A DNA stretch of 48,575 bases from Phycisphaerae bacterium. Its GTDB lineage: Bacteria > Planctomycetota > Phycisphaerae > SM23-33. Of this stretch, positions 8,252-17,962 are shown one piece after another (within the stretch, counting starts at the first letter, position 1; every line of letters begins with the position of its first letter). The notes beneath the pieces are model-generated. The model was not told the DNA's origin, did not search any database, and saw nothing but the letters and a program-made list of their open reading frames with translations. The position numbers were made by a program, and so were the translations under genes. The stretch is taken from positions 1 to 48,575 of the forward strand of contig JADHXQ010000025.1 in NCBI GenBank assembly GCA_016782885.1, given 5' to 3'.

Positions 8252-9175
8252 GTGGGATATAACTGCGTAGTGTGCATAAAACAGGTTCCGGACACCAAGC
8301 GGATAACCGGCGAGGCGATGCAGGAAGACGGAACGGTCAACCGGGCGGCGCTTCCAGCCATCTTCAATCCCGAGGATCTCAACGCCCTGGAAGAGGCGCT
8401 GGCGATCCGCGACGAACATGGCGGGACGGTTACCGCCATCGCGATGGGACTTCCCGCCGCATGCGAAGTGCTGCGAGACGCCCTGTGCCGCGGGGCGGAT
8501 CGGGCCATACTCATAACCGACCGGCGCGCCGCGGCCTCGGACACCCTGGCGACTTCCTACATTCTTTCGTGTGCGATCGGGAAGCTCGAGGCGGACATCG
8601 TGCTGTGCGGGCGGCAGGCGATCGACGGCGATACCGCCCAGGTCGGACCGCAACTGGCGGAAAAGCTCTCGGTGCCCGTTATCACGTATCTCGAGAAGCT
8701 CGACGCGCTGGATGGCGAGACGATTACCGTCGAGCGTAACGTTGGAAACGGGTTCGAGATCGTCCGGGCCAAACTGCCCGTGCTGGTAACGGTGATGGAC
8801 ACAGCCAACACGCCCCGACCTCCGGCGGCAAGACGGATCATGAAATTCAAGAAGGCGCGAAGCCGCGCGGAAATCGAGAAGGTGGCGCAAGACCTTCTGA
8901 TGGGCGATTACGAGGACTATACGGCTGAGCTTCAGGCCGGCGAGGTCGAGAAGCACTGCGCACAACTCGAAGAAAAAGGTTTGCTGATAGAGCAGTGGGA
9001 CCTGGACTACCTCGAGGCCGATCTTCAATGGTGCGGCCGCGGCGGCAGCCCTACGAAGGTGCATCGCATCCAGTCGGTCGTTCTCAAGGGCGGCGAGTAC
9101 AAGGAATATGCCCCCGATGACAGCGGCGTTAACGAGCTGGTGGCTTCACTTATAAAGGACCATACGATCGGTTGA
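8252..9175 (+). CDS. etfB: Electron transfer flavoprotein, beta subunit
   Basis: The GTG at 8252 has AGGAG 8 nt upstream and gives the typical start (GYNCVVCIKQVPDT) for a 307-residue EtfB. GRQAIDGDTAQVGPQ is the nucleotide-binding segment in the form common in EtfB of anaerobes, including flavin-bifurcating clostridial types; mitochondrial-type EtfB has a different version. With EtfA it forms the heterodimer that takes electrons from acyl-CoA dehydrogenases. An upstream frame extends to 8198 but lacks family similarity. It is the first gene of etfB-etfA-acyl-CoA dehydrogenase. Whether the complex bifurcates to NAD and ferredoxin cannot be settled here. Confidence 0.93.
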   Translation: MGYNCVVCIKQVPDTKRITGEAMQEDGTVNRAALPAIFNPEDLNALEEALAIRDEHGGTVTAIAMGLPAACEVLRDALCRGADRAILITDRRAAASDTLATSYILSCAIGKLEADIVLCGRQAIDGDTAQVGPQLAEKLSVPVITYLEKLDALDGETITVERNVGNGFEIVRAKLPVLVTVMDTANTPRPPAARRIMKFKKARSRAEIEKVAQDLLMGDYEDYTAELQAGEVEKHCAQLEEKGLLIEQWDLDYLEADLQWCGRGGSPTKVHRIQSVVLKGGEYKEYAPDDSGVNELVASLIKDHTIG

Positions 9176-9219
9176 TTCATTGCAAGCGTAACTGACAGGT
9201 TGAGACAATTGGGAAAATC

Positions 9220-10293
9220 ATGATAGAAGTAAATCGACAAGGCGAAGTATGGGTGTTCGCTGAGGCCGAGGGCGGAAAGCTGTCGGACGTACCGCTGGAA
9301 CTGTTGAGCAAGGGACGCGAACTTGCCGACGAACTGGCGGTATCACTGGGCGCAGTTCTCCTCGGCGGCGAGAAGATTGCCTCCCTGACCGGCGATCTGA
9401 TCGCCCGCGGCGCCGACAAGGTCTACGTGGTCTCCGACGCGAAACTGGACCACTACCAAACCGCGCCGTATTCGCACGTGATCTGCAACCTGATCGAGGC
9501 CCGCAAACCGCAAATCGTGATGTACGGCGCCACCCCGATCGGGCGCGATCTGGCGCCCACCGTCGCCAGCGCCGCAAAGTGCGGGCTGACCGCCGACTGC
9601 ACCGACCTGCAGATCGGCGATCACAAACCGCCGGGCAGCGATACCGTTCACAAGAATCTGCTGTTCCAGATCCGCCCGGCTTTCGGGGGTAATATCATCG
9701 CGACGATCGTGAATTACGATCGCTGGCCACAGATGGCGACCGTTCGCGAAGGCGTGATGGTCATGCCCGAGGCCGACGAATCTCGCACGGGCGAGATTGT
9801 GGACTGCGAGGCCGGCCTGGACGACGTCGAGCTTCCCCTGGAGATTATCGAGTCGGTTCGCCGCGAGAAGAAAGTCAATCTCAAATCCGCCCGCATCATC
9901 GTTTCCGGCGGGGCGGGCGTCGGCAGCAAGGACAACTTCAAGCTGATTGGCGAGCTTGCCCGATGCCTCGGCGCCGAAGTCGGCGGATCTCGCGCCGCGG
10001 TCGATCTGGGCTACGTGGCGCACGATCACCAGGTCGGGCAGACAGGCACCACGGTTCGCCCGGCGCTCTATATCGCCTGCGGAATCTCCGGCGCGGTCCA
10101 GCATTGTGCGGGCATGCAGGAGGCGGGCAAGATCCTCGCGATCAATACAGACCCCGACGCGCCGATCTTCCAGGCCGCTCACATGGGCATCGTGGGCGAC
10201 ATGAATATCGTGATCCCCAAACTCATAAAGGCCATCCGGGGCGGCGCCTCGGTAGCGCAAGGGGCGGCGGGGCAAGGACTGAACCATGGCTAA
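9220..10293 (+). CDS. etfA: Electron transfer flavoprotein, alpha subunit
   Basis: The 357-residue protein has the N-terminal EtfA fold (VWVFAEAEGG) and the C-terminal FAD domain. The latter shows SGGAGVGSKDNF, VGQTGTTVRPALYIACGISG and INTDPDAPIFQAA, the residues that hold FAD. No N-terminal ferredoxin extension is present. It lies 44 nt after etfB and its last 8 nt overlap the start of the acyl-CoA dehydrogenase gene (ATGGCTAA), so the two are translationally coupled. That coupling points to the dehydrogenase as its direct electron donor. Confidence 0.95.
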   Translation: MIEVNRQGEVWVFAEAEGGKLSDVPLELLSKGRELADELAVSLGAVLLGGEKIASLTGDLIARGADKVYVVSDAKLDHYQTAPYSHVICNLIEARKPQIVMYGATPIGRDLAPTVASAAKCGLTADCTDLQIGDHKPPGSDTVHKNLLFQIRPAFGGNIIATIVNYDRWPQMATVREGVMVMPEADESRTGEIVDCEAGLDDVELPLEIIESVRREKKVNLKSARIIVSGGAGVGSKDNFKLIGELARCLGAEVGGSRAAVDLGYVAHDHQVGQTGTTVRPALYIACGISGAVQHCAGMQEAGKILAINTDPDAPIFQAAHMGIVGDMNIVIPKLIKAIRGGASVAQGAAGQGLNHG

Positions 10294-12028
10294 TTTCTAC
10301 AGCGACAACGAAGACATCAAATTCCTCTTCGGGCACATGGACATCGCCCGGACCGCCGGAATCATGGAAGAGAATTTCCGCTTCCATGCGGAATTCGACT
10401 ACGCCCCGGAAAACTCCGAAGACGCCATCGACAACTACAGGCGCATCCTCGAGACCGTCGGGCAGATCGCCGCTGAAGAGGTCGCCCCGACGGCGGAAGA
10501 TACCGATACTGTGGGCAACGCGCTCAACGAAGACGGTTCGGTAACCTACGCGCCTGGTATCGCCAACGCTCTGAAACGCCTTTCACAGGCGGATATGATG
10601 GGCTTCACCCTGCCGTATCGGTTCGGAGGCATTAACTGCCCCAACCTCGTATATACGATGAGCAACGAAATCATCAGCCGCGCCGACGCGGCACTGATGA
10701 ATATCTACGGACTGCAGGGAATCGCCGAAACGATAAACGCGTTCGCCTCGGAAGAAATAAAGCAGCAGTACCTCCACGGAATGTCGAGCGGGTGGACCGG
10801 AGCGATGGTGCTCACAGAGCCCGACGCCGGCAGCGATTTGCAGGCGGTAAAAACCCGCGCCTACCAGGACGAGGGCAACTGGTTCGTCCACGGAGTCAAG
10901 CGGTTCATCACCAACGGCTGCGGGGAAGTGCTCCTCGTTCTGGCGCGAACCGAACCGGATATCTCCGACGGGCGGGGGTTGAGCCTGCTGGTCGTCGACC
11001 GCGGAGAGACCGTCAAGATCCGCCGGCTCGAACACAAGCTGGGCATAAACGGAAGCCCGACCTGCGAGATATTCTTCGACAATTCACCGGCACAGCTTAT
11101 CGGCGACCGCCAGAGAGGGCTGATCACCTACGTCATGAGCCTGATGAACGGCGCAAGGGTCGGTATCGCCGCCCAATCTCTGGGTATCGGAGAAGCCGCC
11201 TACCGCGCCGCGCGAGAATACGGACACTCCCGCAAGCAGTTCGGTGTGACCATCGACACCTTCCCGGCCGTCAGGGAACTGCTGGTGAACATGCAACTGG
11301 ACATACAGGCCGCCCGGGCACTGACCTACCACGCCAGCTTCTGCGTGGATATCGAGAACGGCGCCTTGAGGGGCCTGGAATCCCCCGCCGCCCAGGACGA
11401 CAAAGACCTGAGAAAGTCCTTCAAACAGGAGGCGCGAAAGACAGGGCGCTTCAACAAGGTCCTGACTCCCATGAGCAAGTACTACGCTTCGGAGATGTCG
11501 ATGCGCGTCTCGAATGACGCCATCGCCGTGCTCGGCGGAAGCGGGTACATGAAGGACTACGCCTGCGAGCGCCACCTTCGCGACAGCCGCATCACCACGA
11601 TCTACGAGGGCACGAGCCAGTTGCAGATACTCGCCGCGGTCGCCGGGGTGACCAGCGGTACGGTGAAGGCGATAATCGAGAACCTTATCGATCGCACCTG
11701 GCCCGTGGAGATCCAACCGCTGGTCGACCAGATCAACCAGGGCGCCGAACTGCTTGACGAGTGCGTTACGTTCATCAAGGACCAGAGCGGCGCGACGCAT
11801 CGCGACCTGTACGCTCGCAAACTGGTGGATATGGCTTTGTACCTGATCGTCGCGGCGCTGTTCTGCGACCAGGCTCTTGCCAGCGAAATCAAGCATTCGG
11901 TCGCCAGGCGGTGGCTTGCCTGGCGCATGCCTGAAATTCGGATGAATGCCGAGATGATCCGTTCCGGCGACACGCAAATCGTCGAGGAATTTGAAATCCT
12001 CGCCGGCGGCGTACCGGTTGTCGAGTGA
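10286..12028 (+). CDS. Acyl-CoA dehydrogenase with C-terminal extension
   Basis: This is a 580-residue FAD enzyme. The family landmarks are TEPDAGSDL (about residues 171-179), the KQFGVTI helix region and TTIYEGTSQLQ (about 442-452), whose glutamate is the catalytic base that abstracts the alpha proton. The roughly 120 extra residues after the core match the longer class with an acyl-CoA dehydrogenase C-terminal-like domain (as in DmdC/FadE-like enzymes), so I do not assign a chain-length specificity. It oxidises an acyl-CoA to the enoyl-CoA and passes electrons to the adjacent EtfAB. The substrate pathway is not evident from neighbours. Confidence 0.93.
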   Translation: MANFYSDNEDIKFLFGHMDIARTAGIMEENFRFHAEFDYAPENSEDAIDNYRRILETVGQIAAEEVAPTAEDTDTVGNALNEDGSVTYAPGIANALKRLSQADMMGFTLPYRFGGINCPNLVYTMSNEIISRADAALMNIYGLQGIAETINAFASEEIKQQYLHGMSSGWTGAMVLTEPDAGSDLQAVKTRAYQDEGNWFVHGVKRFITNGCGEVLLVLARTEPDISDGRGLSLLVVDRGETVKIRRLEHKLGINGSPTCEIFFDNSPAQLIGDRQRGLITYVMSLMNGARVGIAAQSLGIGEAAYRAAREYGHSRKQFGVTIDTFPAVRELLVNMQLDIQAARALTYHASFCVDIENGALRGLESPAAQDDKDLRKSFKQEARKTGRFNKVLTPMSKYYASEMSMRVSNDAIAVLGGSGYMKDYACERHLRDSRITTIYEGTSQLQILAAVAGVTSGTVKAIIENLIDRTWPVEIQPLVDQINQGAELLDECVTFIKDQSGATHRDLYARKLVDMALYLIVAALFCDQALASEIKHSVARRWLAWRMPEIRMNAEMIRSGDTQIVEEFEILAGGVPVVE

Positions 12029-12079
12029 CGCCCGGGGCTCAGGGCGACCGCATCTGAACCGCATTTCTCACCAGGTTCT

Positions 12080-12098
12080 CGGCGAAGCGGCTTCGCCG
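12080..12098. terminator. Strong hairpin after the etf operon
   Basis: CGGCGAAG (12080-12087) and CTTCGCCG (12091-12098) form an 8-bp GC-rich stem with a 3-nt loop, 52 nt after the acyl-CoA dehydrogenase stop. No T-run follows, so it is at best a Rho-independent-like or RNA-stabilising structure. The gap from 12029 to 12209 holds nothing else I recognise. Confidence 0.35.
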
Positions 12099-12209
12099 CG
12101 TAGTATGAGTTGGCAACCGGTCGAGAGAAGAAAGATGACGGGCCCTTCTGATAACGAAAAGCATCACGGGCGGCGGTACGCCGCGGCGTGAATGCTTTGG
12201 CTCGATATT

Positions 12210-13384
12210 CTATTTCTGTTTATCTTCCCGGACGATCGAGTACTCTTGGGCTTCTTTTACGGGGAATGTAATGAAGCCATCTTCGATCTTATCCGTCTTA
12301 ATCTTCTTACCGCGGTTCTCGATCGTGACGGGAACACTTGTGCGAAGCCGGCAGATATTATCTTTCTTCGATCGAATTGCAGCTTTAGTCAACTCTCCGG
12401 TCTTCCACTGAATATCAACTTCAAATCCGCCGCGTGCGCGCAGGCCTTTGACCGACCCCGTCGCCCAGGCTTTCGGCAAGGCCGGCAGCAAATGTATCTC
12501 GCCGGCATGGGATTGGAGCAGCATTTCAATCGCTCCGGCGGTTATGCCGAAGTTCCCGTCAATCTGGAAGACGCGCCCCGGCCAGCAACCATTCCAGAGG
12601 TTGGGTTATGGGATGTTCGTATGGTAAACCCCCGAATCTTCTCGCCATAGGCCAACTTCGTTGCTTTGCGAAACGGCGCCAGCGACGCCGTCAGCAGATC
12701 GAAAAGAGGCCTGTGACACTCGGCCAGGTTGGCCGACTCCGCAAGCCAGTAGTTCATCTGAAGGTTGATGTTGCTGTGGTAATCCGCATGCCAGGGCGGG
12801 TTGTTCCTGTCATTCCACAGACCCTGCAGATTGGCCGGCAGCGATCCGGGCCGTGAACAGGCGATCAACAAATAGCGACCATACTGAAACAGAAGCTCGT
12901 CCAGATCCGGGTCCGCCTTTCCCTTTCAGATTGCTTGAAGCCGCTGGTCTATCGGCAAAGCAAGCCGAGCATTTTCAGTTTCGCCAAGGTCGATCGCAAG
13001 ACGGTTATAAAGCGACTGGTGGTCTTGAACATGCGCCTCGAGCAGCTTTGGACAGGACTGCTTCGCGGCCCGGTCCACCTGCCTGGTCACAAGCACATGC
13101 GGGTGCTCGCCCTTCCATTTCCTGGCATAGTTCATGACATAGTTCGTGCCTGCCGCAAGGATCACGGTCAGGCCGTCGCACCCGCTGAAAACCATACAGC
13201 CCAAACGGCCGTTCCCCAACGGCAGCGCTTCCTTCTCCCAGTTCGCCGCGGGCTTGTCATGAAAAAGGATGCCGTCGGTATGTTTGTCATCGGCCTTCGC
13301 CATGGTCGGGCAAAAGAGGGGCAACATGACTGCAAACGTGAAAAGTATTATAAAGATATAATGATGTAACGCCTTCAGAATCAT
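12210..13384 (-). pseudogene. Decayed GH95 alpha-L-fucosidase gene
   Basis: Three blocks in order match glycoside hydrolase family 95. At 13384-12926 there is a signal peptide (residues 1-31) followed by WEKEALPLGNGRLGCMVFSG and the HVQDHQSLYNRL segment. At 12925-12542 there is LLIACSRPGSLPANLQGLWN and DYHSNINLQMNYW, which contains the catalytic-site asparagines. At about 12590-12210 come [16 protein letters not shown] and the C-terminal beta domain. An in-frame TGA (12926-12928) splits blocks one and two, and a frameshift lies between GRG and VFQID. About half of the normal roughly 780 residues is missing, including the general-acid region. The gene is non-functional. Confidence 0.85.
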
Positions 13385-13677
13385 ACGTGTACTCCGTTAT
13401 CGTTTCTTATGCCGAACTGAAGAACGCCCACGGTCGCTGGTGCAGGGTTTCATTATCATTTGGGGATTATTTCCCAGGCAAAACCTGGCGGGGGCGCAAT
13501 TCTCCACGAGTCCATCCAATTCTTTATAAAGACTCGTTTCCACCATAACAAGCAGTAAAGCGAAGGCGCGTGGCCAAAGGGTGTCAAAACGCGATTGCCC
13601 CGGAATGGGGCCGGCAGCGGCTTTCATTTTGTCCGGGATTGTCTTAGACTCACCGCACGAGACTGCGAAATTACGAG

Positions 13678-14922
13678 ATGATATTTCTGGAAGACAAACT
13701 CCGCCCCCACAAAGATACACCCTCGACGCATTTGCGGGAGTGGCTTGTATGGATGCTGCTGTTGGCGTTGTTTCTTGCGTTGCTTCCGGTATGGTGGGTC
13801 GACGCGTCTCTCGTATCCAATCTTGGCAACGGAGACTTCTCGGATTTCGGTGACGTGATCGAGCATTTCTCACGGCGGTTGTTGTCGTTCTGGCTGCTTC
13901 CGGCGATGGGGTTCATGTTGGCGCTGCGGTGCGGTGCGATTGATCTGAGCGTCTGGGCGACCGCGGGCCTGGGAGGCGTGGTCAGTGCGGTGGCGATCGG
14001 TGCGGGGCTGAATCCGGTGGTGGCGATATTTGCGGGCATATCGGCCGGAGCGGTCTGCGGGCTGATCAACGGGACGCTTGTAGCCTCACTGCGCTTGCCC
14101 TGTCCGATAATCTCCGCCCTGACGGCATTTGGATTGATCCTCTGGCTGAGAGGAAGATACCCCTCCGGCGAGGTCGTACCGGACGAAGGGTCACTGTCCG
14201 GGCTGCTTGGAGGCTTTCAATCGGCCGCCGACTGGACGGGCCTTCCGGATGTTACGCTGCAGGGGGTCGCTCAAACGATCGTGTTCATCGTCTACGCGTT
14301 GACAATGCTGGTGATTCTCAACGGTGAGATGATCGAACGTAACCGCGGGCGGGGGTTCTCCGAGCGATGGCGCCTTTTTGCCGCGCTGACGGCCTCGGGC
14401 GCGTTGTCGGCGGCTGGGGGGGTATCGTGGTTAATAGAACACGGCAGGGCGCCCGTTCCGGGGAGGCATCTGGACGACCTTGTGATTCCCGCCGCGGCGC
14501 TGCTGGCCGGCGGGTTGTACCTTGCCGGTCGGGGGCGGACGCTGCTGGCGGCGGTACTCCTGCCAATGTCCGTGGCGGCGGTGGTCGCCTGGAGGCAGGA
14601 AGTGATGAATCTGAGGTGCGATTTCCTGGCGGGTTATCCCCTGCAGGTAGCGGTCCTGATGGTGATGGTTGCAATCGCCAGATACGCCATGACCTGTGCG
14701 GCGGTCATTGGGAGGTGGCACTCCGGGGCACTGGCGCTGGCGTTGAGTTCGTCTGCCGGTATAGTCGTCCTAGCCGCGAGCGTGTGGACCGAAACGCCGG
14801 AGATCAGGGGCATCCTGCACGCTGTCGGAGGGGGAGTGTGGCTGACCGGTGCGACAGGTGCGATAGTATTGAAGCTGGTCTCACCTCGCTGCGAGGGGAA
14901 TGAGTTTTTCGAGGGGACATGA
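13678..14922 (+). CDS. RbsC-like ABC transporter permease homologue
   Basis: The 414-residue protein has about ten hydrophobic segments. The stretch LRCGAIDLSVWATAGLGG followed by GLINGTLVASLRLPCPIISAL and LWLRG corresponds to the conserved core of the sugar and branched-chain amino-acid permeases (BPD_transp_2; ribose RbsC type). After about residue 240 it diverges from standard permeases. No ATPase or binding-protein gene is adjacent, so substrate and partner are unknown. The ATG at 13678 has only a weak ribosome site. The 293-nt gap before it shows no other gene. Confidence 0.7.
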   Translation: MIFLEDKLRPHKDTPSTHLREWLVWMLLLALFLALLPVWWVDASLVSNLGNGDFSDFGDVIEHFSRRLLSFWLLPAMGFMLALRCGAIDLSVWATAGLGGVVSAVAIGAGLNPVVAIFAGISAGAVCGLINGTLVASLRLPCPIISALTAFGLILWLRGRYPSGEVVPDEGSLSGLLGGFQSAADWTGLPDVTLQGVAQTIVFIVYALTMLVILNGEMIERNRGRGFSERWRLFAALTASGALSAAGGVSWLIEHGRAPVPGRHLDDLVIPAAALLAGGLYLAGRGRTLLAAVLLPMSVAAVVAWRQEVMNLRCDFLAGYPLQVAVLMVMVAIARYAMTCAAVIGRWHSGALALALSSSAGIVVLAASVWTETPEIRGILHAVGGGVWLTGATGAIVLKLVSPRCEGNEFFEGT

Positions 14923-14975
14923 CGGAACACCGGGAACGGCGACGGATCAACAGCTTCTCGTTTTGCAAAAATGAT

Positions 14976-15395
14976 TTAGCTGCGATTGCCCCGCTCGACA
15001 CCCTCAACGGGCTTTCGAGCCTTCCGTCGCGCGCGATACTCCAGCACCAGCGCCGCGGCCACTGTCAGCCCCATAATTGCGTCCCCGGCGGCAGATTCCA
15101 GAATCAGTCCCTGCTCTTCGTTGGTGAAATACTGTGTGACCAGGAATGCCACCGCGCAGGCCTTTGAGACGATCAGGAATACGGCAAAGGGAAGATGATA
15201 TATTCCGCCCACGTACGACACGCCGAGCAGCAGGAGCAATATTCCCGACTGCGCGGGAAAGAAAGTCGGCCCGTCGTATGGCCAACCGAACGTCCTGAGC
15301 GTCCAGGTCGGGGCAAACAGCATCGCCGCCCCCAGGGCAACGCTGTGGAGCGCAACTATCGCGACGATAATCCTCCTGAACGTTTGAGCCGTCAT
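14976..15395 (-). CDS. Small membrane protein coupled to the cNMP/AAA+/polyferredoxin gene
   Basis: The 139-residue protein has four predicted membrane helices (about residues 9-30, 48-66, 70-90 and 104-123) and a basic C-terminal tail rich in Arg and Lys. Its ATG overlaps the stop of the upstream 823-residue gene in an ATGA sequence (15392-15395), so the two are co-translated. I do not recognise a named family, though the layout resembles small four-helix DUF proteins. It is likely to work with the upstream redox protein as a membrane partner; that is inference from coupling. Confidence 0.75.
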   Translation of the reverse strand: MTAQTFRRIIVAIVALHSVALGAAMLFAPTWTLRTFGWPYDGPTFFPAQSGILLLLLGVSYVGGIYHLPFAVFLIVSKACAVAFLVTQYFTNEEQGLILESAAGDAIMGLTVAAALVLEYRARRKARKPVEGVERGNRS

Positions 15396-17863
15396 GTATG
15401 CGAATCTCCCACGAACAATAGCGCCAGTACACCCACAAGATACACTGCAGCCACCGCGTCCACAAGGCGCCATCCCCACGTCGCCGCGCCACGATCGACA
15501 ATGCGGATGCGTATGCGCCACATCGCGACCGCCGCAAACGCCGCCGATATCAGGATTGCCAGAAACTGAAGCACCTCGAGCAGACCTATCTGCACCGCCC
15601 CGGCTTCCGCGGCGAACACTTCGGCGGGCATGCTGATACGGACCGTATCCAGGAACGGGATATTCTGAAGGTGAAACGCCATAAGCGGTCCGGCGCCAAG
15701 CACGAACAACGCGAAGGCAATTGACGTCACGACGCCGCTCTCGTCGCCGAACAATCGTCGCAGCAGGCGATGAAGTCCAAGGCCCGCACACACCGCCGCG
15801 AGAAGCACGCCGGTGTACCATACCGGTTCGGCAACCCAGGCGGACCTGTGAGATGCAAGCATCACGACAAACGCGAAGAACATGACCGATGCAAATGGAG
15901 CGAGCGCCTCGCTGAGGCCTCCAACTCGCCAGATGCCCTGCAGCGGCGGGCGGAGGTAAAGCCTCGCCGACCCGTGAGGGCAGACATTGAGGCACTCCAT
16001 GCACATCTTGCAGTACTGTCCGTCACTCGCGTACATCGGATGGTGGAATACCGGGCAACCGGGCGAATCGCCGACGCCCTTGAAGCACTCGTGCGTGGTA
16101 CACTGAGTGACGCAGACGTTGGGGTTGGCGCGCACGTGAATCGTTGAGCCCGCGGCGTACCCGGCGCCAAGCCCGCCCAACGGGCACATATAGCGGCACC
16201 ACGATTCCCGCTGATAGATCAGGCAGGACACCGTGGCGGCCCCCATGAGAGCCAGCAGCAACCACCCCGTCGCCGCGGGGTTGTAGATCATCCGGAAACA
16301 GTGCTCGAACCAGATAATCAGGAGAAACCCCGCCAGCACCATAGGCCCGCTGTATTTCTTCATCCACTCGGGCGGTTTTCTCCCCAGGCAGCCCAGACGG
16401 CGCACGATCCGACCGATCAGGGCTATGGGACAGATCGCACACCACAGGCGTCCCATGAGCAGAAAAGCGATAATAAGAAAAGGCCACCACAACCCCCATA
16501 CCAGTCCGTTGGCGACGCGCCCGACGATGGTCTCTCCGGCGGCCAGGCAGGCAATCGTAATCGCAAGAAACATCACGAGCACCCCCAGGCGCAGCATGGG
16601 CAGCCGCCGGCCTGACAAAAACCACTGAACCGAAGCCGTGGGGAACAGGTCGTACTCGATCTGACCGGCCTCGCTTCGCGGACCGGTGAAGATGTGCTCC
16701 GAACTGATTTCTTCACCGTCGGCGAACAATGAGCTGAACTCGACGGCCTCCCGCAGTTCCGCGACGTTGCGGTATTGGAATTGCGCTGAGACCAGGGCAT
16801 TCTCGGCCGACGTGTTAAACCTCTGGAGACCTTCGGGATCGCGCTCAGCGAGAAACAGGCGGGCCAGCGGAAGAATGTCTCGTTTGCGTTCGACCAGGGC
16901 GGGGACCGCGAGCGTCCGCGCCAACAGCCTCCGGGCCAACTCTTCGGAAAAGGCGCCGGTCTCCGCAAGCGGCTGGAGGTTCTTTCGCGTGGTAACCAGC
17001 AGGCGAACGCGCGGTGAAATGTCCCCTCCGGAATCATCCAACGCCGCCGCATACCGCCCCAGCACCTCCTGCAACACGACAGGAAGCGCATCAACGTGCC
17101 GCAAGACCAGCGTGCCCCGATCGGCGAGATCCAGCGCACCGGCCAGTGGAAGCGACCCGGACGCGCCCGAGCGCGTGTGAAACTCCCAATCCTCCGACGG
17201 ACCGAAAAGCAGCTTACCGGCGGCCGCACCGTCAACACGCGAACAATCAACCACAACCAGGGGCGAATCGTCGCCAACGGACTCGTGAATCTTCCTGGCG
17301 ACAAACAGTTTGCCAACACCCGCATCGCCCGTAATCAGCACCGGCTGGGCGTGATGGCCCAGTTCGGCGATTTGTTTCTCGACGTTTCGCATCGCCCGCG
17401 ACTCGACCACCACCTCACCGGTCGACTCTTCGGCGCGCATCAGCGTCTCGAGGACCTCGGACCGCTGAAAATACCGCCATGCCATGACGTTCGTCTCGCG
17501 GAGGGAGGCGCAGAAACCGGACATGATGTGATTTCGCAGTTCAACGCACCCCGCCAGGGCGGTCTGAAATAACTCGCCGGGATACACCAGCAGTTCCACA
17601 TCGCCGCGAGCCACCACATCAGCGGACACCGGCTCATCGGTCAGCAGCGACATCTCCCCGAAAGTGGCTCCCTCGCCCAACCGCGTCAGGGGCAATCGCC
17701 GCCCGTCGGAGGCTTCCAGGAGCACCTCCACAACACCCGAGAGCACGACAAAGAACGCCTCGCCCGCACGCCCGCGGTGGACGATTATCTCACCGTCACC
17801 GTAGCGGACCTCCCGGCCGGCCGCGTACAGATACTCCAGAGCTGTCTGGTCCAGGGTACTCAT
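15392..17863 (-). CDS. cNMP-binding / AAA+ / membrane polyferredoxin fusion
   Basis: Domains of this 823-residue protein are as follows. Residues 1-125 form a cyclic-nucleotide-binding (CRP-type) domain (GEIIVHRGRAGEAFFVVLSG, FGEMSLL). Residues about 150-395 form an AAA+ domain of the sigma-54-activator type with Walker A GDAGVGK (179-185). The GAFTGA loop that contacts sigma-54 is absent (SGSLPLAGAL instead), and there is no DNA-binding helix-turn-helix. Residues about 422-823 are a NapH/NosR/CcoG-like membrane part with C475/C478 (CAICP), C556/C560 (CRYMCP), C584/C588/C593/C603 and C618-x2-C-x2-C-x3-C628-P. This looks like a membrane redox relay under direct nucleotide and ATPase control. 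Its target is unknown. Confidence 0.88.
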   Translation of the reverse strand: MSTLDQTALEYLYAAGREVRYGDGEIIVHRGRAGEAFFVVLSGVVEVLLEASDGRRLPLTRLGEGATFGEMSLLTDEPVSADVVARGDVELLVYPGELFQTALAGCVELRNHIMSGFCASLRETNVMAWRYFQRSEVLETLMRAEESTGEVVVESRAMRNVEKQIAELGHHAQPVLITGDAGVGKLFVARKIHESVGDDSPLVVVDCSRVDGAAAGKLLFGPSEDWEFHTRSGASGSLPLAGALDLADRGTLVLRHVDALPVVLQEVLGRYAAALDDSGGDISPRVRLLVTTRKNLQPLAETGAFSEELARRLLARTLAVPALVERKRDILPLARLFLAERDPEGLQRFNTSAENALVSAQFQYRNVAELREAVEFSSLFADGEEISSEHIFTGPRSEAGQIEYDLFPTASVQWFLSGRRLPMLRLGVLVMFLAITIACLAAGETIVGRVANGLVWGLWWPFLIIAFLLMGRLWCAICPIALIGRIVRRLGCLGRKPPEWMKKYSGPMVLAGFLLIIWFEHCFRMIYNPAATGWLLLALMGAATVSCLIYQRESWCRYMCPLGGLGAGYAAGSTIHVRANPNVCVTQCTTHECFKGVGDSPGCPVFHHPMYASDGQYCKMCMECLNVCPHGSARLYLRPPLQGIWRVGGLSEALAPFASVMFFAFVVMLASHRSAWVAEPVWYTGVLLAAVCAGLGLHRLLRRLFGDESGVVTSIAFALFVLGAGPLMAFHLQNIPFLDTVRISMPAEVFAAEAGAVQIGLLEVLQFLAILISAAFAAVAMWRIRIRIVDRGAATWGWRLVDAVAAVYLVGVLALLFVGDSHT

Positions 17864-17962
17864 TCAGGCGAGTGCTCTCGAATTCACATGGACTACCGCG
17901 TATTCCAGTAGTATAACGTCAACCATGAGGCGCGTCATCAGGCGCCGCCTCGACGGATCTTG

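Noticed and set aside
12926-12928. In-frame TGA in the GH95 gene as a selenocysteine codon
   Set aside because: GH95 has no cysteine or selenocysteine at this place and a frameshift and deletions follow, so it is a nonsense mutation.
15392-17863. Classical sigma-54 activator
   Set aside because: The AAA+ domain lacks GAFTGA and the protein has no helix-turn-helix; the C-terminal half is a membrane Fe-S protein.
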